Of a stretch of 64,000 nt of DNA, positions 1 through 13,274 are shown piece by piece. The notes under the pieces are model-generated. The model had not been told where the DNA came from. It did not search any database and saw only the letters and a list, made by a program, of their open reading frames with translations. Source of the stretch: Paragordius varius (Eukaryota > Nematomorpha); contig OZ176050.1 of NCBI GenBank assembly GCA_964247055.1, positions 11,966,001 to 12,030,000 on the forward strand. The letters run 5' to 3'. A program made the position numbers and the translations under genes. Every line of letters starts with the position of its first letter. Within the stretch, counting starts at the first letter, position 1.

Positions 1-351
1 AATTGCAGTATAGCATTGAAAAGAATATGTATAGGCAAGTTTGGGTTAAAGGCTGCTTAAATACAAAAAAGGAATTCAAAATTCAATAGAAAAGAAAATA
101 CAGCAGAAACAACGTGTCCCAAAATTTTATAATATTTTAATTTAGGAAATTTTTCTACATTTCAAATTGGTTAAAAAAATATACCAAAATAAAATCTAAA
201 GCAAATAAATTAAAATTCAAATAGGCGAAAATTCGTTTATGTCTATTTTAAAAATTCATCGATAAAAAATAACATTAATTTGGTCATAGGGCAATTTTAA
301 AGCACTCTTGGGGCCGCATGCGGCCCGCGGGCCGCGGTTTGAGTATCACTG
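1..351. mobile_element. hAT-like transposon end (partial, runs off window)
   Basis: A short GC-rich block at 311-338 stands out sharply in AT-rich DNA. It reads GGGCCGCATGCGGCCCGCGG and then GCCGCGGTTTGAGTATCACTG, ending at 351. Read on the minus strand the terminus is CAGTGATACTCAAACC followed by GC-rich palindromic sequence. This is the layout I know from the ends of hAT (Charlie-type) DNA transposons. The other end would lie left of the window. No transposase was seen in 1-300, which is AT-rich and featureless. The 8-bp target duplication expected of hAT cannot be tested because only one end is present. Confidence 0.5.
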
Positions 352-1130
352 TTTTAAATGGTAGTAAGTCATTTAAATCAATCGAATGTAAAAGTTATTT
401 GGATTTAAATGGTCGAAATTTTCAATCCTTAAATAAGTCAGGAATTTTCACAGACAAACTAATTTGAAAATCATATAAATTATTTTAATATAATTATTAG
501 GGTTATATTAATATTTAATTTAAAAAATGTTTGAAAAAGCTTTTGGTTTGCTTTTTAAATAAAAATTATTATTATCATAAATATTTTACCTAGTGGATAC
601 TAAAATGCATAGTTATAACTGTAAATTTATTACATAATGGCTATAAAAGATCAAAAATACCTTAAACTTTGTTTTTATCTTTAAAATTTCGAAATTATCA
701 GCCTTATAAAGAAAATAAATTAATATTGATGAGATGGTAATTTTTAAAAAACAAAAAGCTTAAAAATGGTTGTTTTGAGTGACATAAAAGCAATAAAAAA
801 ATGTTTTAATCAAAAAAACTTTCTTGTGTTATCTTTTTTGGACATTCATCACCATCTAAACAAAGTTTGAGCTATTTTCATCCATTAGTTTTAAAAATAT
901 AATAATTAAAAAAATACTCTCGCTTCGCGCGTTTGTCGCTCTTTGTGTCCAATATTAACTGTCGATGTAATACATATTATGCATTTTATAGAGTTTTTAT
1001 TACTCTTTCGAATGATATATTACAAATGGGAATTACTTGTATATTTTCAAAGAAAAATATTTTTTAGTAAAATTTTGATAAAGAGGGCGCATAATCAAAA
1101 AAATCAAATTATACAAAATTCTTCCAACGA
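352..1130. other. AT-rich stretch without a supported gene
   Basis: I see only AT-rich DNA here, with short open frames that do not resemble any family and begin at non-ATG codons. No tRNA, splice-consistent exon or clear repeat was recognised. Confidence 0.5.
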
Positions 1131-1274
1131 GTTATAATTTTTATTTCAGATTTACTGTTAAAATGATACTAAATATCAGAAAATTCAAAAAACTCGAGTG
1201 GCAGAAAAATTTGTTGTCCAGTGTTATTTATATAATTTGTATTTATGGGTGTACTAGCATTATCATAATATATA

Positions 1275-1812
1275 TTATCATTTCTTTGAGGAATGACATT
1301 GCTCATAGAATCAGACAAGAATGGGCCAAATTCAATCAATTAAAATAATTTTAACTAATAAAAATATCAAATCGAATCAAAAGATAAAGATTTACAAAAT
1401 GGGAATAAGGCCAGCTATGACATACGCTACAGAAACCTGGGCCCTTACGGCAACAGACCTAAATAAACTTACTAGAGCTGAAAATCACATGCTCAAAATC
1501 TGCAACAATAATTTTGATAATACCATAGAAGAAGATGAACCCATAGCTCTATTCATTCAGCGCAATCGATTGCGATATTCGGACATATTCAACGTATGAA
1601 TTCCGATAACTGGGTACAAAAAATACAACATTTAAATATACCCGGCCCAAACAGAAAAGGCCGCCCTAAACTCTTATGGTCTAAACAGCTGACCCAAGAT
1701 CTATCACAAGTCAATATTGAACACGAACTAGTCTTTGATAGAACATTGTTCAGAAAGTTGGTGCATGGAAACCCCAGATACCCTGGGACCTAAAAAGGGA
1801 TGGATGGATGGA
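1275..1812 (+). pseudogene. Degraded non-LTR retrotransposon (LINE) 3' end
   Basis: Three overlapping frames together carry the C-terminal part of a LINE reverse-transcriptase polyprotein. They contain a segment like RIRQEWAKFNQLK (about 1300-1345), then YKMGIRPAMTYATETWALT (about 1393-1450), then GHIQRMNSDNW and GRPKLLWSKQL (about 1580-1692). The order matches the region after the RT palm in LINE elements of the RTE/CR1/Jockey type, where 'RP..YG.ETW.L' and 'GRP...W' are recurrent. The frame changes near 1345 and again near 1585, so the copy is dead. Just after the last stop there is a GGATGGATGGAT tail at about 1798-1812, the kind of short tandem 3' tail common on such elements. Upstream domains are missing, so this is a 5'-truncated insertion. 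The clade assignment is uncertain. Confidence 0.7.
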
Positions 1813-1924
1813 TATTTTTAAAAACTTAAATTATCGATTTCTGAATGATTAAAACTAGATTTTGATTTAAAAGTTGGGATGAATTAAGATAATAGGTTAA
1901 AAATAATAAAATATATTAATGATG

Positions 1925-2010
1925 CACCGTTTGATTGATCAAAGTCAAAAACAATTTAAAACATTTAAGGACCAACTTGAAGCGTCAAAGACACTCTTGA
2001 AGTGCAAATG
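1925..2010. repeat. Solo arm of foldback repeat, family B
   Basis: Contains AGGACCAACTTGAAG, ACACTCTTGAAGTGCAAATG and a terminal GTATATA. The same motifs are seen at 15255-15355 and, as both arms of a complete inverted-repeat element, at 48645-49245. Only one arm is present here. It lies between the LINE tail and the 3' end of VARS2. Confidence 0.6.
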
Positions 2011-2269
2011 TATATATTATATTAAACATGTTTGTGTTAATTTATTAATATATTAGACTCTAAAATTATCAAATAACATTCAATTTATTTTTGTTGTGAA
2101 TAATTTTTCTTGCATATAAATGATAACTTGCAAATAAATAAATCATTGGACTGAAAAATATTAATTTTTTATGGCTAAAACATAATTTCCATATTTAATT
2201 GGTGAATAATTAAACATAATATTGTTATCATTGTTAAATGATGAATGGTTTTGAACAAACTCAACTTCG

Positions 2270-5200
2270 TTAATTTGAGCTTAGAGCTTTTATGATTCTT
2301 AGCGTTTCGTTTTCCATTAAAAGTGAAGACGTTTCTTTACTACTATCTTCACAGCTTGTGGTGATTAAAAGTGAAATATTTTTAATATCGCATTTTTCCC
2401 TATTGGCAAGTTTAAAGGATCTAATCTTATTCACGATATCTAATATGGTGTTCATTTGCTCTTGAATTAATACCCTGTTGTTAACATTAGACATTAAAGC
2501 ATTGGAAGCAAACTCATTTATTGTAGGGAAGGGCATGGTAGAAAGCAAATTAGCCGAAAAATTCCGCGAATTTGTTGTTTTAATATCATCAATTTTTTCG
2601 CTCATAAGGTTGTTATTCAAAAATGTATGCTTATTACAAAGGGAATTGTAATAAATCCAAAGAGCCTCACTTAGATGTGGCATATACGGGTATAATAACC
2701 TTAATCCAAAATTAAAGCAAAGTGCCAAGGTTTGTAGGCAAGAAAGTTGTAAATGTTTACCACCTAAGAAATAAATAAACACAAATATTAAAAATCACCA
2801 AAATAATTGGAAATATGTATAATTTGAAAATGTAATTAAAAGAGATATTTCAATGTTATCTTAAACAATAATGTTATTAAAATTGTTTAGTTCCTTTTTC
2901 TTTCATTACATATAATTTGATAAAGGTCGTAAACAACAATTCATGTTCAAATATTTTAAAGACCTATATTTATTAAACCGAATTTTTATACATTAACTAT
3001 TCATAATATTGGAGTATTTACCCGAGTCGGTTAAAAAATTTAAATCTCTATTACCCATTTTGCAACTCAAAACGATGTGTTTTTTAAAAAATCAAGGTTT
3101 ATTTATGTTTGCATTTAAATATATTTGTCTTTTAGTTTTTCTTTTTGTATGTCTACCGTAAACAATATTAAATGATGTTAAAATTGTTACTTACTTTCTT
3201 GATTAGATTGAAACAGATATTTAGTGGATTCAATGTAAACGTCACAAAAATGTTTGAGCCAAAAGTCATGTAATGCATTGCAAGCTAAATGAAAATCGTA
3301 TTTTTCAATTTTTTCATTTGGTGATGTATCTTCAGTATTTTTTGGTTTTGATGAGGGCGAGATTGGTAAAACATGGTTACACACATTAATGAGATGGTAT
3401 AATTTAGATAAAATCCATTTATCTTCAAAATTTATCGTCGCCACTTGATTGTTTGTCACTAAAATATAGATCAATCAAAAGTTAAATACAGTAAAAATAA
3501 AATTATAAAGATATAGGGCCTGCTGAATAAAAGCTAGTATATACTAAAAACTAGGTTTTTTCTAGTATATACTAGCTATGTATTGAATAAAAAAATATAT
3601 TGCTTTTACTATCCAGTACGTACTATGTTTACCAGTATTTACTGACAAATATCATTGAATAAAAATTGTCTTTTTACAAATTTTACCTAGTACTTACTGG
3701 TTTTTTTTAAGCTGGTAAATGGCAACATTTTAAATTACTATTTTTTCACTTAAAATAATATCGGTTATATTTTTATAAAATTTCTAAGATAAATGTTTTT
3801 ATAAATTACATGATTCATAATATATATATATATATATATATAAACTTATTAATATATTAATTAAATATTATTTGTTTTATTATTAATAATTTTTTTCCTT
3901 CTCTATTTTAAGCTTTGTCAGTTCAATTTGCAGAGATTATTACTTTTGTTAAAAAATATTGGTTTTTTTCAAGGTCCACAATCATATCATTTTCTTCGAT
4001 TATGCCATTTTTGTGTAAAATATTTGAGTTTATATACTTTATAATGACCTTAATTTTATTTTATAAACATTTAAATTTTATATATTTAAGTGAATATTTT
4101 TGAATGAAGCTATTTTCTATATAAAAAACCACCGATTTATTCAAATTCGAGTTATGACTAAGATAAAATGACCTTTTCATATTTTGGTTAAAAATTTAAT
4201 ATATCTTTAAGGAAATTAACTCCCAGGATGCAAATGAAGGTATATATAATATCATAAATCTAGATTTTGTGTTAAGATTTCTTGGAGATCCGGGATATCA
4301 AGGGGGTATAGGACATGATTTTAATGTTCATAGTTCCACAATATGCAAAACTATACCTAAAGTCATGGACGAAATAGTATAAAATCTCATCAATGGATAA
4401 AATTTCCGAGGTCATTTAAAGATCTTAATATGGCGAATAAATTATGGCTATCCAAATAAAATGCCAACTGCTATTGGTTGCATTGATTGTTCATACTTTG
4501 AAATATTAAGACCTAAAGAAAATGTTGAGGCCTATGTAAATAGAAAGGGTCGATGTACCCTCAATGTACAAATTACATGTACCAATGAAGAAATTACATC
4601 CGTGGATGCATAATGGGATATGGCGAAACACGATTGTTCAGTCATATCTGTGCAAACAAAATGATTTATTCTGTTTGTTAGGTGATTATGGATATCCACT
4701 ATTCTATCATCCTGGCTCCAAACACCCTCTAAAAATACGATGATCGATAACGAGAAAAAATTCAATAAATTACATTGTTCTGAAAGAAGCATTATCGAGC
4801 GCAGGTTTTCGGTCAGATGAAGACCCGATTTCCTATACTTGGTAACGAAATTCGTTTAAGTCTAGAACGAATCCCAAAACTTATATTAACATGTTCCATA
4901 TTACATAATGTATCCAAATATATTAACGAACCCTTAACAGATTTTGATAGTAATTCATATTTTGATATTGAATATGTGGAGGATTGTGAAACAAATATTG
5001 ATCTAACCCAAATACTCAAGGCTGGCAAAATGTAACGAGATTCAATTTTTCAAACATTATTTTGATTTATTTTTTGTGTATTTATGAATAAATGTGTATT
5101 AATAAATGCATTATTTAAAAATATGGGTAGATAATCGATATTTATTTTCCAAAAGTTAGACTTTCTAATTTTCATTATGAATTTTTCAAACGCATTTTAT

Positions 5201-8200
5201 GAATAAAATCGAAAACTAACAAAAAACAAAATGAAAATAAACATTTTACACATACTAAAGACTTAAGTACGTACATGATAGTAAGTACCTATTTTTATTC
5301 AATGTTTTTTCAAAAACTGGTACATACTATCAAGCACCTACTACCCAGTAGGTGCTTGTTTTTATTCAGCAAGCCCATAATATAAAAAAAAAGACTTATA
5401 TTTTTGTAAATTAAACAATAAATTTGTTACTTAATTTATTTTAATAATTAAAATGATTAGAATTGTGAAATGTTTAACTTTGAGTGTTACCAATTTACAT
5501 CTCTATGTCCAAGGCCAATGGCCTTAATTGTATAGGTTGACCTCAAAGTTTGCCAAGAATATGTGACTTCGGTAGAGTTTAAAATTTTTAATCAGCTTTA
5601 TTTCCTTTTTAAAGGCAACTTAAAAAGAAAAAAATATCTAAAATGAATGAAAAAATGTTACCTTTAAACGTAGATGGTAAAACAATTTTATCGCATTGCA
5701 TGACAAAATAACGATAAGCTTGCCATATTTTGTTACCAAATCTTCGATATTCATCCATGCGATCAACATTCACTTTTATGGTTTGTGCTGTGCAATATAA
5801 AAAATATATAGAGGTGAGATTTGTTTTCATTTAATTTAATAAATAGTATACCAAAACCTTTTATAAAGATTAAATTGCATATTTTAATACCATGAATATG
5901 CTGATAATAAAAAACTCGAATGATATCAAAAAGATCAATTAATAATCATATCAATATTATACAGCAAACGGCTTTTTGATCACTTCTTTCAGAAATTGAT
6001 ATGATATATATTTTAAGAATCTGCAAAATTCATTATTGTCGGTAACGTTTTGTGGAACTTTAATTGTTTGGATAAATTTTATTTGAAATCTTGGTTATTT
6101 TATAAGACATAATAAAAATTTAATATAAAAATTGAGCCAGAATCTTCAAATCACACCGTTAAAATATGTAAACAACATACCTTTACAATCGTTATGCAGC
6201 AAAGCAAAACGTAAAGCATCACTTCCGCATGCCGGAATGCCATATGGAAATAGTTTCTTTTGATTTTTCAAACCCAAAATTCTTTCTCGATCATCAATTA
6301 CAACCTCTAAGGGTAAAAAAATTAATTTGGTAATAAATATTGTAAAAATTAACTTTTTTCCCTGAAATATTTTAAATGTTTATAAAATTATCTACTTTGG
6401 GTTAAAATTAAATACTTTGGTAAAATTTATGTGAAAGTATAACATTTTGAAATAAAATTATTATTTGGAAAATGTTAAATTTTCTAAAACATTTTAGAGA
6501 GCAGAGTGAATAAGTTTTGTGTTATTATAAAATAGTACAATCCACTTTTTCTATATATATAAAAAGTTAAACAAAAAATTGTACCGTTTATGAGTTTGTT
6601 TTTAAGGTCATTTAGCGTAGCACCATGTATAACATCCAAAGGATCTATCACATTCCCTAGTGATTTGCTCATCTTTCGACCTTGTCCATCATTCACTATG
6701 CCGTGAAAAAGGATCTAACCAAAAAAAAAATTTAAATAATATTTTTTATCTTAAAATAATGGTATAAACTTTGAAAAGTTAAAATGGAAAAGTAAGATTA
6801 GAGATAAAAAAATATATTGCTATTAAAAAAACAAATTAGAGGTTGTCAAAAATTGACATTTTTTATAATTAGTAAAATAATATAAGCAACAAATATTCTC
6901 ATTTTACATGTTATAATTTTATATAGATTTAATTAACGCACAAACATGTATCATTAATAATATTAAATTAAAACTGTCCGACTTTGAAACATAAACTAAT
7001 CAAAAGAAACCAATCAATCTTTAATTCAAGCGAAAAAAAACATGACAAGTATTATATACGTATATACCTCATTAAATGGCAACTGGTCTGTTAATTGATG
7101 CCCCAATAACAACATTCGAGCGACCCAAAGGTATCGAATATCAAATCCCGTTTCCATTAACGATAAAGGATAAGGGTATTTATAAAAGTTCTGTTTAGTT
7201 TTAACTCCTGTTTGCAAACTATCACCCGCAAATGTTTGGGCTAAAGCTAATGGATAAAGCGCTGAAGAAAACCATGTATCAAAAACATCACAATCTTGTT
7301 CCAATAAAATAGATTGGGAGGATTGGGTAGGGTTAAAATCATTTAAATAAATATTATCTCTAATTTCAAGTAACAAAGTTTGAAGTTTGGTTCGAGCATC
7401 TTTCAAATCATTTGCAATGATGTATGATGATTGTGTCTTGTATGTATCGTTTGAAAGGTGAAGCGCTTTGATAAATGGATGAGGTGTTATACAATCTTTA
7501 ATGTATTGTTTAAGTAGGTTGACAATCATTTCGCCTAGATTGCATAAGAAAATTGGGATAAATAATTTAAATATAAAGAATTACAAATGGAGTATTAACC
7601 CTTTTTTTGTTAATCGAGGAAGCTATTTATGATTTAAATTTAATAGTATGCGCAGAAACAATTGAAAAGAAAAATACCGATATATTATAGCAATTAAGAA
7701 ATTATTTTGATTGCAACAAAATATTATCAAAATTTATATATACAAGTAAAAGATATATACACAAAACTTAAAACTAAAAAACATTTTTTTTTTAATAAAA
7801 TGACAACCATATTTTTTAATTATAATCGTTTTGGGTTTCGAAATGAAGATTCGAAATGTTTAATTATATTTTTAAGATTGTTGAATAATTTTAAAAAAAT
7901 CAAGGTTTAAAAAGTATGTTGTTTTTTTATAAAAATATTGTCGTTAATTTTATGTTACATCTTATGTAAATTTTTTAGGTGTTTTTAGCAGATTAATTTA
8001 TTGATTTATTAAACTAGAGAACTATTGGGCAATGAAACCATTATTTGAGGTTATCATCTTCTTATTAAAATATAATTATGTGAATTTTGAATAAAATTTA
8101 TAGTTTTAGATTAATATCTGAACCTTTTATAGCAAAAGCTGGTATTTGGTGACCCCACCATATTTGTCGGGATAGACACCAATCCTGTGCATTATCTAAC

Positions 8201-11200
8201 CAATCAATTAAGTTGTCCAACGAATATAATCTAACATTGTGCACATATAATTTTATAAAATGTTTTTTTATGATAAATGCTTTGAAAACTACAAGTTTAT
8301 CATACCTTATATATTTTCAGTATATATATTTTTAAAAACGTATTCATTGTTAAAATACAAAATAAATTTCCAGAATTTTTTTTAAAAACATATTTTAAAT
8401 AAAATTGTAATTATATTTGTAATAATATTCAAAGAAATACTTTGAATCTTGCGGGTAAGATGTAAATCTCCGGCTTTTACATTCATCTTTTAATTTGGTG
8501 ATCAAGCGTTGAGACATAGACCCCGAACATGATAAATACCATTGCGGTTTTTGCAAAGTTTCTAAGACATCACCAGATCGTTGACATAACAACACTGTGG
8601 TCGGGTAATTATAAAAACCTTGCCAATACTTACCCCCTTCGACACTATTGAGATTTGCATAAAAAATGAAATATAAATTGCAAGAGCTTCAATAATTGAA
8701 ATAATTAAACGGTTGTTTCACTCATAACACTGATCAACAAGGTTTTGCACCACCCCATTATTTTTGCATTTTCTGATACCTAATGGCATGGATAGGCCAA
8801 AGCAAAAAAGAAAATTGAGGCCACCAATAGGATTTTTCCAAAATTTAATTTTTAAATTTGTATTTAATTCAAAAATAACAATCATTCCTCGTGAGCATAT
8901 GTTTAAATATTCAAAGAAGCAAGTCGATACAAGTAATATCCATGCATGGATAACAAATTCTAGGCATTAAATAAGATACTAAACAAGATAAGAGCCAAAG
9001 TATAAAAAATCTAAAAGGGGCTTATGTATAGTGTGATAGATATGGGCGGCTGCACAAGCTCTGCATATCCCCCAAGCGATCATATAATTATGCCAGATAT
9101 GGCAAAGATAACTAATCGTAAAGCCTGATAAGAGAGACTTTCAAGCAAGATTCATGCAAATTGACATGTCAAATTAACCAATTGACAGAATAAAGTTAGA
9201 TAAATTCTACAATTAAATTGAATATAAATTAGGTAAATACAAATGGTCCAACCCCATAACAGTAAATTCTACTAAAAGTGGCTAAACAACATCCATCTGA
9301 AATTCAAAATCCAAAACAACCAATAATTTTAAAAAAATAAGGTATATCCACTAGGTATAAATAAAGAATTTTTTATAAGAACCAACTCAAGAGAAAAAGT
9401 CTAATAAGTACTCGAAACGAAAACTAACAAATAAATATAGCCTATCTGAAAGCCGAATGTTTAAACCAAAGAATGCCTCTTTTAGTATTTTTTAAAAAAA
9501 ATTTTATATGTGTTAAAAATTTACTTGAAAAAAAAGATTAAATTTTGACGTTTAAGTCCGTACTATTTTTTTCTCTCTGATATTTATGACATATTTATAT
9601 TCAAAAGATAGAGTTTAAAACGCTTTATTAAATGATATTAAGTTTATAATATAATAACATTATAAAGTTATATTTAATTTTCTCTCGATTTTCACTTGTT
9701 TTTGAAAAATTGAAAAACTTATAAAATTTCAAAATTCTGATTGGCGGGATCAAAATTTTTTCAAATTCGGTTTTAAAACACTGAAATTAGTCATAATTTA
9801 AAAAGTTTGAGTGGTGGTGCTTAAAAATGTCCAAATTTGTCGACTAGTATAATGAAACCCTTAGATTTTTTACTAAAAGCGCGTATATTGATTTTCGCAT
9901 ACCTTTTAAACAAACCAAATAGTAAAACAAAAATAATAATAATAAAATTTAATATTTTTAACAAAGTTTCCCAAAACAATTATTAAAAACCAATAAGTTT
10001 AAACATGAATTATTTATTTTTAATGAGGTTATGTCGAATAATGGGCTATGTTTTTTTACACACACAGGCGAGGAAATAATAAGGGTATACTGCAAAATAC
10101 ATATATTATTACTTTTCATATATAAAATAAATAAACTAAAATTATGTCAATAACAATTAACAAACTACTATACACAATCATACCTATTAAATCCCCACTG
10201 CATAAAAAAATACTCAAAACAGCCTTATCAATTCGTAAAATGGCAAAAGTTAAAATGGTAAAAAAATTAATAATATATAAGATAAACTACCCATATAAAT
10301 ATTCTATAATCTTTTCACGAGCATGGAAACGGTCTAAACCCGCTCCAAAATTTCCGTCTTTTATGGTTCCATCATTGTTCATTATACCGCATCCTGTTGA
10401 ATTTATGTTTTGAGGGGTATTCTTCAAAAAACCATTAGCTTTGAGATTTTGATAATCTTTACTATTCAAGAAACTTTGATAGATTTCGTAATCTAATGGG
10501 TCATGATCTGGTGATATTTTAACCACGCCTAAAGCAAAAAAATATTGATTGGAAAAATATATAAAACGAAAAATAGGAGTATTTGAAAAATTGTTTGAAT
10601 TATTAGAAATAAAACTTTGCAATGAATAAATTGAAATTTTAAAAATGCAATATGCTACATATATAAATTTATAATTCTGGTAATTTTCGTGAAGATATAA
10701 AAGTATTAAGTTTTAATTATAAATAGACTACGTTTTCTCCTGGTGTAGAAAATATGAAAAAACTGGAAATTCGGCATAAAATTTAAATTATGTATCTTGA
10801 CATTAAAAAACATAATTATAAATTAATTTAAAAACGAAAAAAGAAATGGGTTTTATCGATTCCAAATATACAAGACTTATAAAATTTACTTAAAAAATAT
10901 TTAATTTTTCAATTAATAAAATTAAAGTTATGAGTAATTTGTTCCCACAAAATTTAATCAGAATCTCTTCATATTTTTTTCGCAGATCTTTTTGTTTATT
11001 GATAGTCATTTATAAAACACGCTAAAAAGGTAATATTACCTGATCCTTTGGCAGGATCTACCCTGTCATCAAAAATGATTGGAAGCAAGATTAATTTGTT
11101 GTAGTAAGCAGATAAAGGATGTATAACAAATGTATTTTGTAGCTCGCTTACTGAATATCGTTCATCATAAGGATTTATGGCCAAGGCCATATCATTGGGC

Positions 11201-11638
11201 AAAGTTTCGGGTCGCGTTGTATGAACGCTTAAAAAGGTAACTGGATGCTTTTTCAGTTTTGAGTTATAATACTCATTCATATTGGTATATGGTTGATAAT
11301 GTTGATATTGATAGAGGGGATATCGTATTTCCCACATATACCCAAATGGGATGGATCTTTTTTCAACTACACAAAAAAGGGGCTTAAGACAAAGATACAT
11401 TCAATTTAAAAATGGAAAGATTCATTATGCATTTAAAAATATTAGAAAAAAAATGGCAAATGCATTGTTTTCGATATAAAAAAGGAATAAAAAAAAGTTT
11501 AATCAATAAAAGTTTATGATGTAATAAAATAATGATATATTTTATAAGGTGCTTTCAGGCCATATCTATGATATAAACCGACAAATCCCAATTTTCTCCA
11601 AAACATAATCCTGAAAAGCCCTTGTAAAGCATTACATA

Positions 11639-11675
<37 letters not shown>

Positions 11676-13274
11676 CTATCATCTTTATTTATATATAAAT
11701 TATTTTTCGTGTCAAAAAATACCTGTTATAAGGTATAATACATCTATACCTTAAATTTTTCAAAAAATTTAATTTATTACCGTAAATCATAATTTGTGCG
11801 TTGTTTATTTGCTTTCATCATGGTAAGAAATAAAAATCACCTTTATATGATTTAGAGGTACTATGGATATCATTCTTTTTGAACTCATTCCCGGACTGTG
11901 TCATGATTGGTATGTTAAAATAAGTTGGTGAGGCGTCCACTTTAATTCGCGTCGTTTCCAAATCCGAAACGGCCGTTTGAAGAAAAGGACTCCAATTAAC
12001 AAAACGATTAGCTCGATAAATTAGCCTTTTTTCATCATCCAGTTGATTATTTAATCGATTAAAGGCTTGAATAACAGTACGTTTAAAGTTGTCATCTAGC
12101 GTATAGGGATAATCTGAACCGGCATACACATTTTTATTATGGTTGCTGTGAATCATCGTTGATGTAGTCACGACGTTTGATTTTTTGGGCCAATCTAGGA
12201 ATAAACCCAATTGCGATAATTGGTTAGATATTTCCGCGCATTTACGTTCTTTCCATGCCTCACAGTGTTGGATAAAACGGTGACGACCCAAACTTATTCG
12301 ATTGTTTCCAATATTATTTTTGTCATCAATTACATCATGCAAAAAAGCATTTGGTGAACTATTAGCAGCAGAGGATTGTAGCGACTGACTAGAAGATTTT
12401 TGAGGTGAGATATCATTACTAGAATCGTTCCTTAAAGTAAATTTGGATGTTTGATTCAAATATTGCTCCACTTTAACTTCCGTGGCTATGCCAGCATGAT
12501 CAAAACCAGGGACCCAGTGAACTTTGAACCTAAAATCACATATATTTTTGTTACAATAGGTTTTTTAACACAAAATAATATTACTTATTTCAATTAATTC
12601 CATTACTAAATTAACGGTATTATATTTTTGTTTCCTTATTTTAGCAAATTATATAAGGACATAAATTTAGTTTTTTAGCTAAAAATGGGAGATCAAATTA
12701 ATAATCAAATAAAGAATAAGAAAAGGTAACGAATAAAAAATGAATTAAATATTTAACCATTACAATCTATCTATTCAAATTTACCATGTCTCTTATATTA
12801 CATATTTTTTTATCCCTCAGTTTTACTTAACTTATATTTGAAGACATTTATATTTTTTATTATTTTTTTAGTGTAGGCACTCATATACCCCTGCATAAGT
12901 CTTATCCGCACAATAGTGTCTTGAATGTAAGCAGTCAAAGCATGTCCCAAATGTAAATTCCCTGTAATATTTACGGGTGGGAAACATAATATGTATGGCG
13001 CATCCGTTTTAGTTTTTTGCTCTTTTGAAACATTTTGATCACAGCTTTCCGCTAAATTACCAAATTTGTCATTTATAATAGTGTTGGTTTCGTAATAGGT
13101 TGAATTGTTATTGAAATAATAGTTTTGCCACATCTGACGTATTATCGGTTCGATATTTTGCGGTTTGTAAGCCCGATCAATGGTTGGGGGTAGAGTACTT
13201 AAAAATGTAAGCGATGTTTGACAATTAGCTCCTATATTTGTAAAAAGGCGAGACGGTACTGTTTTATACAACAT
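2270..13274 (-). CDS. VARS2: Valine--tRNA ligase, mitochondrial type (12 exons)
   Basis: Class I aminoacyl-tRNA synthetase that charges tRNA-Val. Exons (minus, in order): 13274-12889, 12529-11841, 11366-11040, 10528-10291, 8644-8441, 8230-8124, 7534-7068, 6714-6585, 6306-6181, 5787-5662, 3458-3195, 2763-2270. All junctions are GT-AG with matching phases, giving 1185 residues ending in TAA. Visible motifs are HLGHAL (about 108-113, the HIGH box), [11 protein letters not shown] just after it, TTRPET of the CP1 editing domain (about 408-413), [32 protein letters not shown] (about 820-824) and a DALRF/anticodon-binding region. The first 30 residues have no acidic residue, as in a mitochondrial presequence. 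The protein also lacks the C-terminal coiled coil I would expect in the cytosolic enzyme, so I favour VARS2. Intron 10 carries a Harbinger transposon. STIMATE lies only 51 bp upstream. Confidence 0.93.
3513..5379 (+). mobile_element. PIF/Harbinger DNA transposon in VARS2 intron 10
   Basis: The two ends are inverted copies: GGGCCTGCTGAATAAAA at the left and, read inward from the right, GGGCTTGCTGAATAAAA (16 of 17 matching). The element is flanked on both sides by ATA, a 3-bp duplication as expected in size for PIF/Harbinger. Subterminal sequence also repeats motifs such as GTACTTACTGG and TTTTATTCA near both ends. Inside is a broken HARBI1-type nuclease reading frame on the strand opposite to VARS2. 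The insertion sits wholly inside an intron, between exons 10 and 11, so the host reading frame is untouched. An (AT)n run lies near 3819-3842. Confidence 0.85.
4200..5035 (+). pseudogene. HARBI1-like transposase remnant
   Basis: The degraded reading frame carries an N-terminal region like '[14 protein letters not shown]...STICKTI', then [11 protein letters not shown] and EAYVNRKG (the IDCTH..I and YVNRKG regions of HARBI1/DDE_4 nucleases), then GDYGYPL, and finally a region like KTRFPIL...ILHNV from the family C-terminus. There is a stop near 4370, another at about 4610 after 'EITSVDA', and several frame changes between 4620 and 4815. The usual partner gene of Harbinger elements (a MYB/SANT protein) was not found. 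This copy cannot be autonomous. Confidence 0.85.
8645..10290 (-). other. VARS2 intron 4 with an unexplained A-rich block
   Basis: This 1.6-kb intron is the longest in VARS2 after the Harbinger-bearing one. Between about 8750 and 9480 the plus strand is markedly A-rich and T-poor compared with its surroundings and contains fewer homopolymer T runs. A short open frame (8764-8970) has no recognisable similarity. The block looks like a decayed insertion, but no termini or coding motifs could be identified. Confidence 0.35.
11642..11670. repeat. (AT)n microsatellite in VARS2 intron 2
   Basis: Uninterrupted TA dinucleotide run of about 29 bases between VARS2 exons 2 and 3. Confidence 0.95.

Noticed and set aside
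4813-5028. Minus-strand ORF in the Harbinger element
   Set aside because: It is antisense to the recognisable HARBI1 C-terminal region on the plus strand.
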